This document shows positions 32,771 to 43,857 of a DNA stretch of 64,000 bases, in pieces. The notes beneath the pieces were generated by a model. The model was given only the letters and a program-made list of their open reading frames with translations. It had not been told where the DNA came from and ran no database searches. This DNA is from Odobenus rosmarus divergens. Lineage: Eukaryota; Chordata; Mammalia; Carnivora; Odobenidae. The stretch is from NCBI RefSeq assembly GCF_000321225.1, contig NW_004451506.1, positions 651,082-715,081 of the forward strand, written 5' to 3'. Made by a program: the position numbers and the translations under genes. The first letter of the stretch is position 1. Each line of letters opens with the position of its first letter.

Positions 32771-34569
32771 TATGGAATAGTAAGTGCTGAGCTCATAACA
32801 TAGACTTCTCATGAGAGTGCAGGCTTAAAATACAGTGACTATAAATAAATGCAAAAATAAATACACACACACACACGGTAGAGAGAAAAAGATGCAGCTG
32901 TGCCAACTGCAATTCTGCCCAAAAAGTTGGAACCTTATTGACTTTGGCCAAAGCCTTTCCAAGATGTAGAGAGAGAGAGAGAAAGCAGCAAAAATATAAG
33001 ATGGTTAGGATTATCTAGTTATCTAATTATCTAATAAAAGACATCACTGGACCAATGGTCTCTGAACCCAAAGCAGACACTTGTGAAGGCATCAGGAGGG
33101 GAACTACCTGAAATTCACAGAAATGCAACCGGCTAATTGCGCCTATTTGTGAACAGCTTCCTATAACACAACCACTACTAAAGCCAAACATGGGTTTTAT
33201 TTAAACCAACAAATAAATATAATCTTATTTATCAATTATTTTAAACTTAAAAGTAAACTGTTGACTTTTATTTAAAAAAGAAATGTAGCCTTAAAAAGTA
33301 CACCTGTTTTTGTAGGAAACTTACATTTTCAAATTAAATCTTTATGCACTTCATGAAATTCATTTCCTTCTTCCAAATCATTTATAAACCAGAGGAGAGA
33401 GATGAGAATTTTAAAATTGCAACTGCCCTTAATTGTTTTGATTTAAATTAATTCCTCCAGTGTCCCTGAGATCTGGCCAGCACATTATTAGGTGACAGTT
33501 TTGGGGGAAAGCGCACTCAGTCCCCTGAATCAAAACTGGGGAAAGACCACCACCATTTTTTGCCAAAGCAAAGCAGCGTCTGATACTCTCTGGTTGGGTC
33601 AGCTGTCACTCCTTCCACCCAAGGGCCCTGGAGCTGGGGTGGCCTCCCAGCATTTTCCTACTTCGCCCTCTCTGGAGGAGGTCCTTTGTTCCCACCTTTG
33701 CTGTAACGGAACGTTCAGATGCTTCTGTGGACCCAGCTGCTAGGCCTCACCTCTGGCTGTGGTATTCTAGAGTCACTCCTCTGGCACGCCACCCCTCCAC
33801 CCCATTTCTACACCAGGGGTCCCGCCTTTCTCTCTGGTGAGCTGGTCCCTGGAGCGCTGATGCTTTTCCTTATCTTGCCCAGGTGCACACCTCACGAGCC
33901 TCTGGAGTGCCACCTTGACTGCAGTCTCTATGCTCTGTCCCTGGAAATTCTCAGGCTCATCCTTAAACTGTTTCCCGCCAATGCCTACCAGCCGACACAC
34001 CGTCCAGGCCACTGTCGCTTGATCTTAGGATGACACCTTCCTCAGGCTCCCCACTGCCAGCCGCCAGTCCCCCCGAGGCCAGACTCCCTCACTTTTCTGG
34101 ACTCAGACGACTTCTCATGTTTCCATGAACCCGTCTCCAGCCTTCCTTCCTCCACTCACCGCCACGCCTCTGTCCCACTTCCCCGTGTGCCACCCCACCG
34201 AAAATCCAGGCTAAAGTCAGGAGACTCTTGCTCCCCAAGGGGGAAGAAGCAGAATGTTCACACTGAAAAGAGATGTTGGAGGTTTTTAAATTTAAACCCG
34301 TCTCAATGCAGGGACACTGCATACAGCAACTTCCGAAGATCAAGACCACACAGACCACCGCTGGGCAGCCGGAACTCCTAAGTGGTCATGGGCTGAACAA
34401 AAAGCTGCCTCATTTATCACTTTCGCTGGGTAGGTGTGGGTTGGACTTTGGAACTTCTTTGAAGACTGTCAGCACGGACTCTGAGTTTTTACTCTCAGAT
34501 CTTGTCACACACTTGGATGAACAGCTGGCTCCCAGGCTCTCCTGGGTGGGCCTTCCACTGTCTGTCTTC
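32771..34569. other. Unassigned intron
   Basis: A short (CA)n at 32861-32877. An AT-rich patch at about 33180-33450 is not a recognised repeat. From 33590 to 34200 the composition is GC- and CT-richer, possibly very old LINE. Confidence 0.35.
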
Positions 34570-34960
34570 TCCAGCATCATTTCCCCTCTTCCTCTGACTT
34601 ACTCTGCTCCGGGGACACTGGGCCTCCACAGGGTTCCCCTAGGCCCAGCACACACCTTTGGGAACCACCTTCCCCACCTTCCCTGGGTTGAGTGCTGCCT
34701 TCAGGCTCAAAGGCCACAATATCAGAGAGGCCTTCCCTGACCACCCCAGGTAATCGAGCCACCCCACCTGTTCTGTTTCCCGTAACTCTATCACCGCCTG
34801 AGAAAGTATGCATGTGTTTGCTTTCTACCTCCCTCATGAGCACGGCAGCTCCAAGAAGGCTGGACCCTAGTCTGCTTGATTCCCTGCTGCAACCCCAGCG
34901 CCCAGAATATAGCAGCTGGCACCCAGTAACTGTTCCATCAATATTTATCCATAAATGAAT
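34570..34960 (+). mobile_element. L2 LINE 3' end
   Basis: 'ATCAGAGAGGCCTTCCCTGA', 'CCACCTGTTCTGTTTCCC', 'CAGCTCCAAGAAGGCTGGAC', 'CCCAGCGCCCAGAATATAGC' and 'CAGTAACTGTTCCATCAATA' follow the L2 3' end in order. Confidence 0.85.
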
Positions 34961-35501
34961 TCCCACCCCTTCCCATGCTCACCATCGCCATCGCTCACAC
35001 GCTTGCTTGCTCTCACACTGGCCTGCATGCCCTACTCCCAGGGTGATTTTGAATATGGACTCTGATAGATGAGCAGTCCCTTCCTGCTTTGAGTCCCTTG
35101 GGTCTTCAGCCCTCCATCTCCCCTTCCTCAATTCCCTCCTTGACAACAGCCACCTCTTTTCCTCCCCTTCCCACTCCAGAACCTTCTACCCCAACAAAAG
35201 CCTGGATAAGCACATGGCCTATGTCGTCTTCTAGATTGTTGATAAGAAAGATGAACAGAGACAGCCCAAGACTCCTCTCTTCTTTGGTTTTAAGCTAGAA
35301 TCTACATTCTCCTGACTACCTCTTAGCCAACCCGTGCTATCACTAGGCCAGCACTGCTCTTTTCCTATTCACAAAGGATCTGTTCCATAATCAGCTGTAG
35401 ATGCTTTCCAAATATTAATATCAAGCTTTTCACTTTTCAAAAATCTATACTATACTCACTTCTCTCTAGTTTTCTTGTAATACATGCTTCATTTTGGAAA
35501 T
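34961..35501. other. Unassigned intron
   Basis: No repeat family recognised. Confidence 0.4.
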
Positions 35502-35515
35502 CCTTATACTGTTTT

Positions 35516-35690
35516 GTTTTTTTTTAAAGATTTTATTTATTTGAGAGAGAGAGGAACAGAGGGAGAGGGACAAGCAGACGCCACACGGAGCGCAGAGCCT
35601 GATGTGGGGCTCTATCTCACGATCCTGAGATCACGACCTGAGCTGAAACCAAGAGTCAGATGCTCAACTGACTGAGCCACCCAGGCGCCC
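35516..35690 (-). mobile_element. CanSINE
   Basis: Minus-oriented: poly-T, AAAGATTTTATTTATTTGAG, GATCACGACCTGAGCTGAAA, GAGCCACCCAGGCGCCC. Imperfect duplication CCTTATACTGTTTTG / CCTTACACTGGTTTT at about 35502-35516 and 35691-35705. Confidence 0.93.
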
Positions 35691-35705
35691 CCTTACACTG
35701 GTTTT

Positions 35706-36748
35706 TAACAGTCCATGCAACTTTTGTATGTGTCCTCCAATAGACACCAATCCTTCTATATTCTGGATATATTCTTTTGCTTTATTGTTCGTGTTTTTTT
35801 ATAGGTTGGATTTAAATTTTCTTCTACCTTCATCAAATATATTTATACTAGATTCCTTGGTCAGGGAGCTTATCTAACTTTTTCCCCTGGATCCTTTGAA
35901 ATCCTCCTCCCTAAATTTCTGATCCAGGGATAATGATGTTCAGGTGTTACTAGGTTTGTTTTGATAAACTGAAAATAGAAATGGTCATTCCCTTCTTAGT
36001 TTTGGTAGGGTTTTTGTTTTAAATCTATTTTGCTGTGTGTGGCATATCTGTTGAAGAAAGAAAAAACAAGTATGAAGGAATGATGGCAACACCTAAGTAA
36101 GAATTTACCACAAAATGCTTTCAGCAGAAACAGATCCCTAGAAAGTCTAAATGTCTCCTTATCCCCCTTTAAATTTACCACGTTAAAGAAACCCTCACTT
36201 AACCTACCAGCAAGTCTGTCTTCCCAGGCTCCCAAAGCACTTGTCACAACCAAATCCATCATGTTTGTCAGCAGAGGAATGTTTTCTTCAGGTGTTTATT
36301 CTTCCTACCACTCTGCACAAACACTGGAGCACCTGGGGCTACGGACTCAACAAATACAAGAATTCTAAGCCATCCAGAAAAACCAGATCATTGCAGTAGA
36401 GGGGAGGAGGGGAACAGCCCTGATATGCAAGGTAGTCGGACACTGAATTATCTAGACAACCTGCTTCCAAATTCTTCCAAGGCTACCCTTTCTTTCCGAT
36501 TACAGAGATTCACAAACCAGTAGTGAATAAAATCCAGTTCCACCACAGAGATTATCCACTAGGGGAAAAGAGATCGATAGGGAAATGGCCTTTGTGAAGA
36601 CACTGGAAAAGCAATGGTCTCCAAAACCAGAGGCGGGTCAGGGGACACTGCAGTGCACAGTGTCCCACAACAGCTCAGATTGTTGCTGACTCTACCAAGC
36701 ACACCCTCTTCAGATAAGTCACCGTTGCCCTATAAATAGGAGCTTTGA
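35706..36748. other. Unassigned intron
   Basis: T-rich at 35740-35830. No repeat family recognised. Confidence 0.4.
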
Positions 36749-36942
36749 GGAGCACCTGGGTGGCTTAGTTGGTTAAGCGTCTGCTTTTGGCTTCGGTCAT
36801 GATTCCAGGGTCCTGGGATAGAGCCCCGTGTCGGGATCCCTGCTCAGCGGGGAGCTGCTTCTCCCTCTCCCTCTTCCTCTGACCCTCTCCCCTGCCGTGC
36901 TCTCACTTGCTCTAATAAATAAAAAATCTTAAAAAAAAAAAA
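36749..36942 (+). mobile_element. Full-length CanSINE
   Basis: Head AGCACCTGGGTGGCTTAGTT, TTCGGTCATGATTCCAGGG, TGCTCAGCGGGGAGCTGC and tail AATAAATAAAAAATCTT with poly-A. The target-site duplication is not clear. Confidence 0.94.
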
Positions 36943-36969
36943 GAAGCTCCATTCTCCTCCCTCTCTCCC

Positions 36970-36988
36970 AACACACACACACACACAG
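36970..36988. repeat. Short (CA)n repeat
   Basis: Nine CA units next to the CanSINE. Confidence 0.9.
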
Positions 36989-37553
36989 CATGCAAATACA
37001 TTTATATTCATTACAGGAGAACAAAAGCCATAAAAGACCGAAAAATGTGAAATTGTGCTAGTGTGAGCAACTGGGTTTTTTCCTCTAGAATAATTAAACG
37101 AAATCAATGACAAAAGCTACTTGATTCTGAGGCTTTGGAGTCCACAAATGAAATATTAGATTATTAATATTGAAATATTAAGAGAACCCGCAAGTGTTTA
37201 GGCCAATTCGAGCGGTTCTTCCTTAGTATTTCCTTGGGCCACCTTACAAAGAATCATGTACTCAGAAAGCATTGATTAAATGGTCGTTAGAGAAGGAACA
37301 CGGCCCATGTCAGGAGCAAGGAGCCCAGAACAGGAAGCCCTAGGTTCCCATCCGAATGACACACTCTTTGCAGAGCTTTGGCCCACAAGCTCTCTCCTAC
37401 GGGAAAGTGAAGCTACTGGGATGACCTCTAAAGTCTCACTCCACCTAACCCCGTCCAACTCTACATCTAAGGAGGAGCAAAATAAATGCTGTTATTTATG
37501 CCAATGTTGCAACTGGAAGATAAGTCCACTGAATCTAGTCACCTAGCCTAGGG

Positions 37554-37570
37554 CAGAAATTCTGCACTTA
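37554..37570 (+). mobile_element. MER5A, left stub
   Basis: CAGAAATTCTGCACTTA resembles the MER5A 5' end (CAGTGGTTCTCAAACTTTA). The element continues at 38072 on the other side of the LTR. The stub is short, so the match is suggestive only. Confidence 0.45.
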
Positions 37571-38071
37571 GTCCATTCAGGTCACTATAACAAAGTACAG
37601 CTGACTGGCTGGCTTACCAATGACAGAAATTTATTTTCCAGAGGCTGAGAAGTCCAAGATCAAGGTGCCACCAGATTCAGTGAGTGGTGAGAGCCTCCAT
37701 CCTCACAGACTACAACTGCTCACTTCATCCTTGCATGGCAGAAGGGGCTATATATGGGTGCTATATCTTTTTTCTTTTAAGATTTATTTATCCATTTTAG
37801 AGAGAGCATGAAGCAGAAGAGGCAGAAGGAGAGGGAGAGAGAATCTCAAGGAGACTCCATGCAGAGCATGGAGATGGACGCCTGGTCGACCTCATGACCC
37901 TAGCGGAAACCAAGTGTCAGATGCTCAACCAACAGCGCCACCCAGAAGCCCCTACATGGGTGCTAAATCTTAATTCACCTCTGGAAGACTCTACCTCCAA
38001 ATACCATTACACTGGGGGTTAGGATTTTCACATATGAATTTTGGGCAGACATAAATATTCAGTCCATTGCA
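37571..38071 (-). mobile_element. MaLR LTR (MLT1/MST type), split by a CanSINE
   Basis: 'GTCCATTCAGGTCACTATAA', 'CAGAAATTTATTTTCCAGAG', 'GAGAAGTCCAAGATCAAGGT' on the left and 'ACCTCCAAATACCATTACAC', 'TGGGGGTTAGGATTTTCACA', 'AATATTCAGTCCATTGCA' on the right are the two halves of one minus-oriented LTR. Confidence 0.85.
37770..37955 (-). mobile_element. CanSINE inside the LTR
   Basis: Minus-oriented and diverged: TTTAAGATTTATTTATCC, GGGAGAGAGAATCTC, GCCACCCAGAAGCCCC. The 16-bp duplication ATGGGTGCTATATCTT / ATGGGTGCTAAATCTT at 37754-37769 and 37956-37971 differs at one base. Confidence 0.93.
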
Positions 38072-38235
38072 AGCATGTATCACTGGAGGGTTTAATAAGA
38101 CCCAAATGCCTGGGGCTCACCCCTGGAGTTTCTAATTCAGTAGGTCTGGGGTGGGGCCAAGAAATAGGCATTTCTAACCAGTTGTCAGATGCTGTTGCTG
38201 TCCATGGAGCAGATGTTGAGAACCACTGGTCTCCA
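38072..38235 (+). mobile_element. MER5A, main piece
   Basis: 'ATCACTGGAGGGTTTAATAA', 'GGGGCTCACCCCTGGAGTTT', 'CTAATTCAGTAGGTCTGGGG' and the terminus 'GATGTTGAGAACCACTGG' match MER5A closely. Confidence 0.9.
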
Positions 38236-39072
38236 GGGAAGGCACATGACATTCACTGATGGGATGGATCGGGGACTTTGGGAGCTGAGGTTAGGAGGGG
38301 GTACCAGCCAACCAAGGCAAAGGAGCCAAAGAGGACACAGACCAGAGAAAGGGACAGCCGTGAAATTCTTCCAGAAAGTGAAAACAGGGCTAGTTGCATC
38401 TTCTTAAGTTATATCCTAATGTATATTACCTTATAATTTGTAAAATATATGTTATTCTCATCATATATCTTGTTTCAATACTTAAAAAAACAAAATCATG
38501 TCCCAATAATCTTAGGTTTGTAATTTGATGCTCTTTCAGAAAGCAGGTAAAAACAAAAGCAAATTTAGTCAACAAAGAAAACGGGAAATTCATTGATGCT
38601 CAGTGCTCAGGAAAAAGGAGGACCTGTGACCTTGGTGTTGAATGTGAATATTTAAGAGGTGTATGTTGATTCTAGTTCTGGCTCCGATAAAGAGAAAGCT
38701 TGGAACAAGCTAATCTTTTGGAGAGAAGAGGGAGAATGTCTCACTTCTAACTCCCCGAAGTTCGGTGCGGAGATTTCACAGAGAATCAGCAATAACATAT
38801 TGTGCTTCAGTTTCATGCCTCTAGAGAAAAAAATAATAAAAATTAGCAAATTATAAAAAAAATTGGAGGCAAAAGGGAAGCAACTATGTAATCTGAGAGT
38901 TAATTAGAGCTCCCCTGAAAAAGCTTTTTATTGACAAGCTGCAAGAACTATGGTTCAGGATCATTTTCCTGCTTCCAGATGCTACATGTGAGCAGCACTC
39001 TCCTCGAGGTGACACCTCTCCTTATGTACAGACTCTGAAATGTCTGGGAATGGGAGCATGGAAAGAGGTTGC
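38236..39072. other. Unassigned intron
   Basis: No repeat family recognised. Confidence 0.4.
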
Positions 39073-39556
39073 CATGGACTGAATATCTGTATCCCCCTAA
39101 AATTCATATGTGGAAGCCCTAACCCCCAATGTGATGGTATCTGGAGGTGGGGCCTTTGGGAAGTGATTAGGTTAAGATGAGGTCATGAGGGTGTGGTCCT
39201 CCTGACGAGATTAGTGCCCTGATAAAAAGAGACCCAGGAGCTCGATCATTGGTGCTTGCTTGCGTGCACTTTCCGTCTCTTCCTCGCCCTGGATCTCTTT
39301 CTCTCTCCCTCCCTCCACGTCTATCTCATCCTCTCTTTTCCTCCCTCCCTCTTGATTTCTCTTACCCTCCCTCTCTCCCTCCTTACTCTCCCTCCTTTCC
39401 CCTTCCCTCTCCCCCTCCCTTCCTCTCTCTCTCCCTCTCTCTTCATCTCCCTGCCCCCCCCCATCTCCCCACATCCAATTGGGAGAAACGAGTTTCTGGT
39501 GTTTAAGCCATCCAGTCTATGTATTTTGTTACAGCAACTCAAGCTAAGTCAGAAGG
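39073..39556 (+). mobile_element. MaLR LTR with a pyrimidine-tract expansion
   Basis: Left part: 'TGGACTGAATATCTGTATCC', 'GAAGCCCTAACCCCCAATGT', 'GGAGGTGGGGCCTTTGGGAA'. Right part: 'GTGTTTAAGCCATCCAGTCT' and 'TATTTTGTTACAGCAACTCA'. Between them the usual LTR middle is replaced by about 200 bases of C and T. Confidence 0.85.
39270..39472. repeat. Long polypyrimidine tract inside the LTR
   Basis: About 200 bases, nearly all C/T on the + strand, built from CCCT, CTCT and CCTT units with a nine-base C run near 39455. Such tracts can form triplex (H-DNA) and are often length-polymorphic. Confidence 0.93.
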
Positions 39557-40134
39557 GGAGTGAATGTAGGTCAGCCCAGCAGTTTGGGGCTCTGAACTCA
39601 AAATCAAGATATCATCACCTACCTAGTGACAATTTATCTAACTTCAGCAAGGTCCCCAGGAAGGAAAGAGGCTTTTTAATATAATAATGTCATCACACTG
39701 ATAGCAGATCTAAGACAGAATAAATGCCAAACTTGGTTTGAGTCCCAGCTCCCCTCCCAGAGTGGCTCCACTCCCTACCCCTAGTTCCTCCCTAATGCTA
39801 ACCTCAAACAAGAGATGCTCTCTACTTGGCTCAGCAGCAAGTCACCCCTGCTAGTCACTTGACCCTGATGGGATAGTTTGGTTCTGGCACTTGGATTCTC
39901 TTCCAGATCCCAAACGCCATGCCTTCTAACTGGAGTTTGGCTTCTGATCACTGTTACCTGCCTACAAGTTCCCAGTAACAGGAGGCCAGCCTGAATTCCA
40001 TTCCAAAGGACCTTCTTCCACTAACAGATCACCCTCACACTGGCCACCTGCATGAACTTACGGCCATCACCTACCTACGATTCCCTAATGGCTACTGCTG
40101 ACTGATCACCAACTGTGTTGAAACACGGATTTTT
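39557..40134. other. Unassigned intron
   Basis: No repeat family recognised. Confidence 0.4.
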
Positions 40135-40400
40135 GCTTTAACATACAATATGCCTAATCCTCAACACAACGCTGCAGGTGGATATCACTCTTCCCATTTG
40201 TAGGTGAAGAACATGAGACTTAAAAAGTTACATAATTTAACTATGCTCAAATAAAAATAAATAAATACATAAAACAAAAACCAAACAAAACCAAAGTTCA
40301 GTAAGCTTACCAAAATCATACAGCCAGTCAGTACAGACTTGCTACTGTAACCTGCCTGCTTGATTTCAAAGTCCTCGTCTTCCTACTATGCCGTAGTGCC
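40135..40400 (-). mobile_element. MIR SINE with an A-rich insertion
   Basis: 'ATGCCTAATCCTCAACACAA', 'TTCCCATTTGTAGGTGAAGA', then an A-rich block (AAATAAATAAATAC, AAACAAAAACC) at about 40250-40290, then 'ATCATACAGCCAGTCAGTAC' and 'TTTCAAAGTCCTCGTCTTCC' resume the MIR order. Confidence 0.75.
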
Positions 40401-40687
40401 ATCTCCACCCCATCTTGGTACACCCCATCCTTTCCTTGTCCTCCATGGCAGAGGCTCCCTGGACCAGAGCTGGCCACCCTTATATCCAACCTCTTAGCCT
40501 CATGCACTGCCATCCCAGTCTCTGCCAATAAGGTCCACGGCTAGGTCAGCCCCCCCACCCCCATCTCCATATACCCCCTTAACCTCATCACCTGAGCTCT
40601 GTTCCAGCCTACAAGTGAATCCAGTTTGGCAGCTCCCACCCGCCACACCACCAATTTTCAAGTTGAAGCACAAAATCAGAACAAGTC

Positions 40688-40820
40688 TTGTATATATCAT
40701 ATGGGGTGGGGAGAAAGGAAGGACAAAGGAGAGGAAGGGAAAAGGGAAAGGAAGGAGAAGAGAGAATAAAAAAAAAAAATTAGCGCTGAAGAAAGAGAAG
40801 GAAGAAAGAAGAAAGCCGAC
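40688..40820. repeat. GA-rich low-complexity tract
   Basis: Purine-rich on the + strand (GGGAAAAGGGAAAGGAAGGA and similar), with an A12 run near 40770. Confidence 0.9.
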
Positions 40821-40989
40821 CACATGCTGCCCAGTAAAACAACACATGTCAAATAAGGACATTTGTGAGGCTGCTTAGTCAGGAGGAACGGGAAAGTCTG
40901 GACCTGTAGCACAATCCCTGGTCTTCCCAGCTCAGCCAAAGCAAACTGTTCCTAGTCGGAGAAGAGAATGTGCCTGATATCAAGAATGA

Positions 40990-41420
40990 CAAATCATAAA
41001 AGCAATGTTTGATCTTTCATCAGACCCTGGATGAGAAAAGAACCCAGCTATAGAAGACATTTGGGGACAACCAGGGCAATATGAACATGGACATATTAGA
41101 AAACAACAGGGCAGCGATGTTCAATTGTTCTGAGTGATAGAAAGTTGCTCAGGAGCAGGTCTTTGTTCTTCAAAGAACACCTGCTAAAGTACTTAGAGAT
41201 GAAATGTCATAACGTCTCAACTAACTTTTCGAGGGTGAGCAACAAAACAACACACACGCATACACATGCATACACACACACGCACACACACACACAGATA
41301 AGCTAATACGGTAAAATGGTAACAATTGGTGAATTTAGTTGGAGGATATATGTCTTCATTGCACTATTTTTACAACCTTTCGCAGGTCTAAAATTTTTCA
41401 AAATAAAAAGTCTAGGGGAA
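40990..41420 (+). mobile_element. L1M LINE 3' UTR
   Basis: 'CATCAGACCCTGGATGAGAA', 'AGAAGACATTTGGGGACAAC', 'TAAAGTACTTAGAGATGAAA', 'GGTAACAATTGGTGAATTTA' and the tail 'TCAAAATAAAAAGTCTAGGG' are ordered landmarks of an old L1 3' end. A CA repeat interrupts it. Confidence 0.8.
41250..41297. repeat. Imperfect (CA)n microsatellite
   Basis: CA units interrupted by CGCATA and TGCATA, within the L1M 3' end. Confidence 0.9.
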
Positions 41421-41589
41421 AAAAATACAAATTAGCCCCAACCTGAGCAACAAAACTTCCATTAGCCTCAGACATTTCCACTGACCCAATAAGTTCCTCC
41501 CACTGATGCTGAAGGTATTATTATGTGGGGATTGAGGGGGCATGGAGCTCTGGATGCAGGCTGTCTGTGTGGAGACATCATATACCGTG

Positions 41590-41715
41590 GATGAGCAGAA
41601 CAAGTTTTTTAACCACCTCAAACCTCAGTCTCCTCATCTGTAAAATGGGGCCCCAAATAATACCTAACTCAAGGGGTTAAAGAGTTAAATGAGATAATTC
41701 ACAATAATTATGAAA
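41590..41715 (+). mobile_element. MIR SINE fragment
   Basis: 'AACCTCAGTCTCCTCATCTG', 'TAAAATGGGGCCCCAAATAA' and 'AGAGTTAAATGAGATAATTC' are the MIR core and 3' part. Confidence 0.88.
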
Positions 41716-43094
41716 GATAATTCATAATAAGAATATTATTATTACTGATATGAGAAAGGACAAAATAACACTATCCCCACTTAAACTGCCCACATAGAAT
41801 CCTGAAGAATAAACCGACTATTTTGTTTTAGAATTTTTTTTCTGTCTTCCTCCTATGTAAAACACAGAGAAGCAATTGCAGAAAGATGGCATGTGCCAAA
41901 AACCACAGATATTGGAATGGATCCATATATCATCTCTATAATGGGAGAACAGGGTGACGACTCTCTACCAAACAAAGCTTCCTATATTAAATAAATGCTG
42001 TGTTTAACTTGACGTTCAGGGTAAAGCACTTGCAGTGAAGAAACAGCAACTGTAAGAAAGAAAACTGAGCCTCCTTCTGTAAGCAGGGCCGTTCATGGAG
42101 CATGGGCAGGGGCTAGGTGGGAAGCCCAGAGTCAAAACCGATTCCTTCTTCTGGCAAGAAAAGCTCCTCAGGTCGGGGACCTGGAGGGCTGGCTTCTCCC
42201 CTCCCCACAGTAACTGCCCTTGATGACTGGGAGTGCAGCCCAGACAGAGCGCATTCCTTGGGGCTGGAGAGTGGGCGTGGGGCCAGCAGCCGTTAAACAC
42301 CACTTTTGTATCCTCCAGCAAGAATGTCTGGAACCAACAGCATGTGCCTTGTTCTAAGAACAGATTTCTCCTCGAGCTATTTCTCCAGCGTACAGAAGAA
42401 CTGTTATACAGCGTCCAGCCACCTATACTGCGCTTACTTTAAAACTGTGTGCCTCAGTGTGAGGTACTTCGGAATATCCATATTTTGTACAAGCCTAGAC
42501 TAAGACGTGCTTCCAACATCAGTAGGAACGGAGTCCCCGAATTCAGTTAGCAGGAACACCGAAACACACAAATTTAAAAGAAAACAATGAAGCCTACACA
42601 GAGGCCCACAGGTGCCCATGTATTCCTGGAATTTGAGTTATATATAAAAAAAGATGTTTTAGAAGACATATAGGTTGTTACACGGGACACAATAGGGAAC
42701 TGCAGACACTGCAGAACCCGAACCCGCTCCATCGAGGGGCAGTGCTCTGACGTGTGGGTGCGCACAGAACATAAAGCCTTAGGCTATGCATTCAGAATAC
42801 CTGGGGCCTCCCCACAACCCACATCGCAAACCACCTGACCCTGTGTTCTTCCGACCTTAATCACAGACTTCTCGGGATAGTCACAAAACCCACGGAATGT
42901 TTATAATGTGTATTCTGGCTCTTCTCACCTTTCTAATATTATTAATTAAAAATTAAGCAAACCTATTTAAAAGTGAAAAAAGGGGGGGGAGACACCAAAA
43001 TTCTAACATTTGAATATTAGTTAAGAAATACAAAACGTTAAAAAAAAAAAAAAGAAATAAAAAACATACACACAATGAATACTACACAGGCATT
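41716..43094. other. Unassigned intron
   Basis: An eight-base G run at about 42980 and an A14 run at about 43040. No repeat family recognised. Confidence 0.4.
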
Positions 43095-43110
43095 AAAAAG
43101 TGATAGGTAA

Positions 43111-43296
43111 GAAATAAAGAGAGCAAACAGGTGGTCTCCAGAAGGGAGGGGGATGGGGGGATGGGTGAAATAGGTGAAGGGCGTTAAGATTGCATTTATC
43201 ATGATGAGCCCTGAGTAGTGGATAGAATTGCTGAATCACTATATTGTACACCTGAAATTAATATGATACTGTATGTTAATTATACCGGAATTTTAA
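43111..43296 (+). mobile_element. 5'-truncated carnivore L1 3' UTR
   Basis: 'GATGGGGGGATGGGTGAAAT', 'AGGTGAAGGGCGTTAAGATT', 'ATCATGATGAGCCCTGAGTA', 'TATTGTACACCTGAAATTAA' match the 3' UTR of carnivore L1. The 16-bp duplication AAAAAGTGATAGGTAA / AAAAAGTAATAGGTAA at 43095-43110 and 43297-43312 differs at one base. Confidence 0.9.
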
Positions 43297-43819
43297 AAAA
43301 AAGTAATAGGTAAACATTAAAATAAGAAAAAGGTCTATCACTGGATGTAAAAGAGTATGACAAAAGTTATATGAAGAATATTAATTATGGCTATATAAAA
43401 GAAATATTCATAGAAAAATGTCTGAATGTTAATGCAAAAGAAATTTACAACCGTTTTAGGGGGATATAATGAGTTTTTGAGAGATGTCTTTTTTTTCCGT
43501 TTCTGTAATGGGGTAGTATTCTTTTTGTAATAATAATAATGGTTATTCTTGACTTTAAAAAGGAAAACAATGAATAAGGGCAGATTTCTGATTATGAACC
43601 TATAGTTATCTAAGGGAATTAAATACCGTAACATTTAATACATTCAATAAATACATTGTGCATCAACCAACACAGGGAGTATTTTCACACTAGCAAGTTC
43701 CCACATTCACACCCTGGCAACAAAGTTCTCCTTTTTGCTTTGGGGAGTGTCCCCAATTGCCAACACAGGGATAGAGGCTTCAGTGCCTCTGCAAAAGTAT
43801 TTATGTATGAGAATACACG

Positions 43820-43820
43820 A

Positions 43821-43857
<37 letters not shown>
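43820..43857. repeat. (CA)n microsatellite
   Basis: About 18 uninterrupted CA units, the longest pure dinucleotide run in the window. Confidence 0.97.

Noticed and set aside
34273..34740. 155-codon open frame on the + strand
   Set aside because: It runs into L2 sequence from 34570 onward.
36990..36997. Octamer motif ATGCAAAT (also at 55573-55580 and 63706-63713)
   Set aside because: Three exact octamers in 64 kb on two strands is close to the chance expectation of about two.
43820..43857. CA repeat as a CRISPR-like or structured array
   Set aside because: It is a plain dinucleotide microsatellite without spacers.
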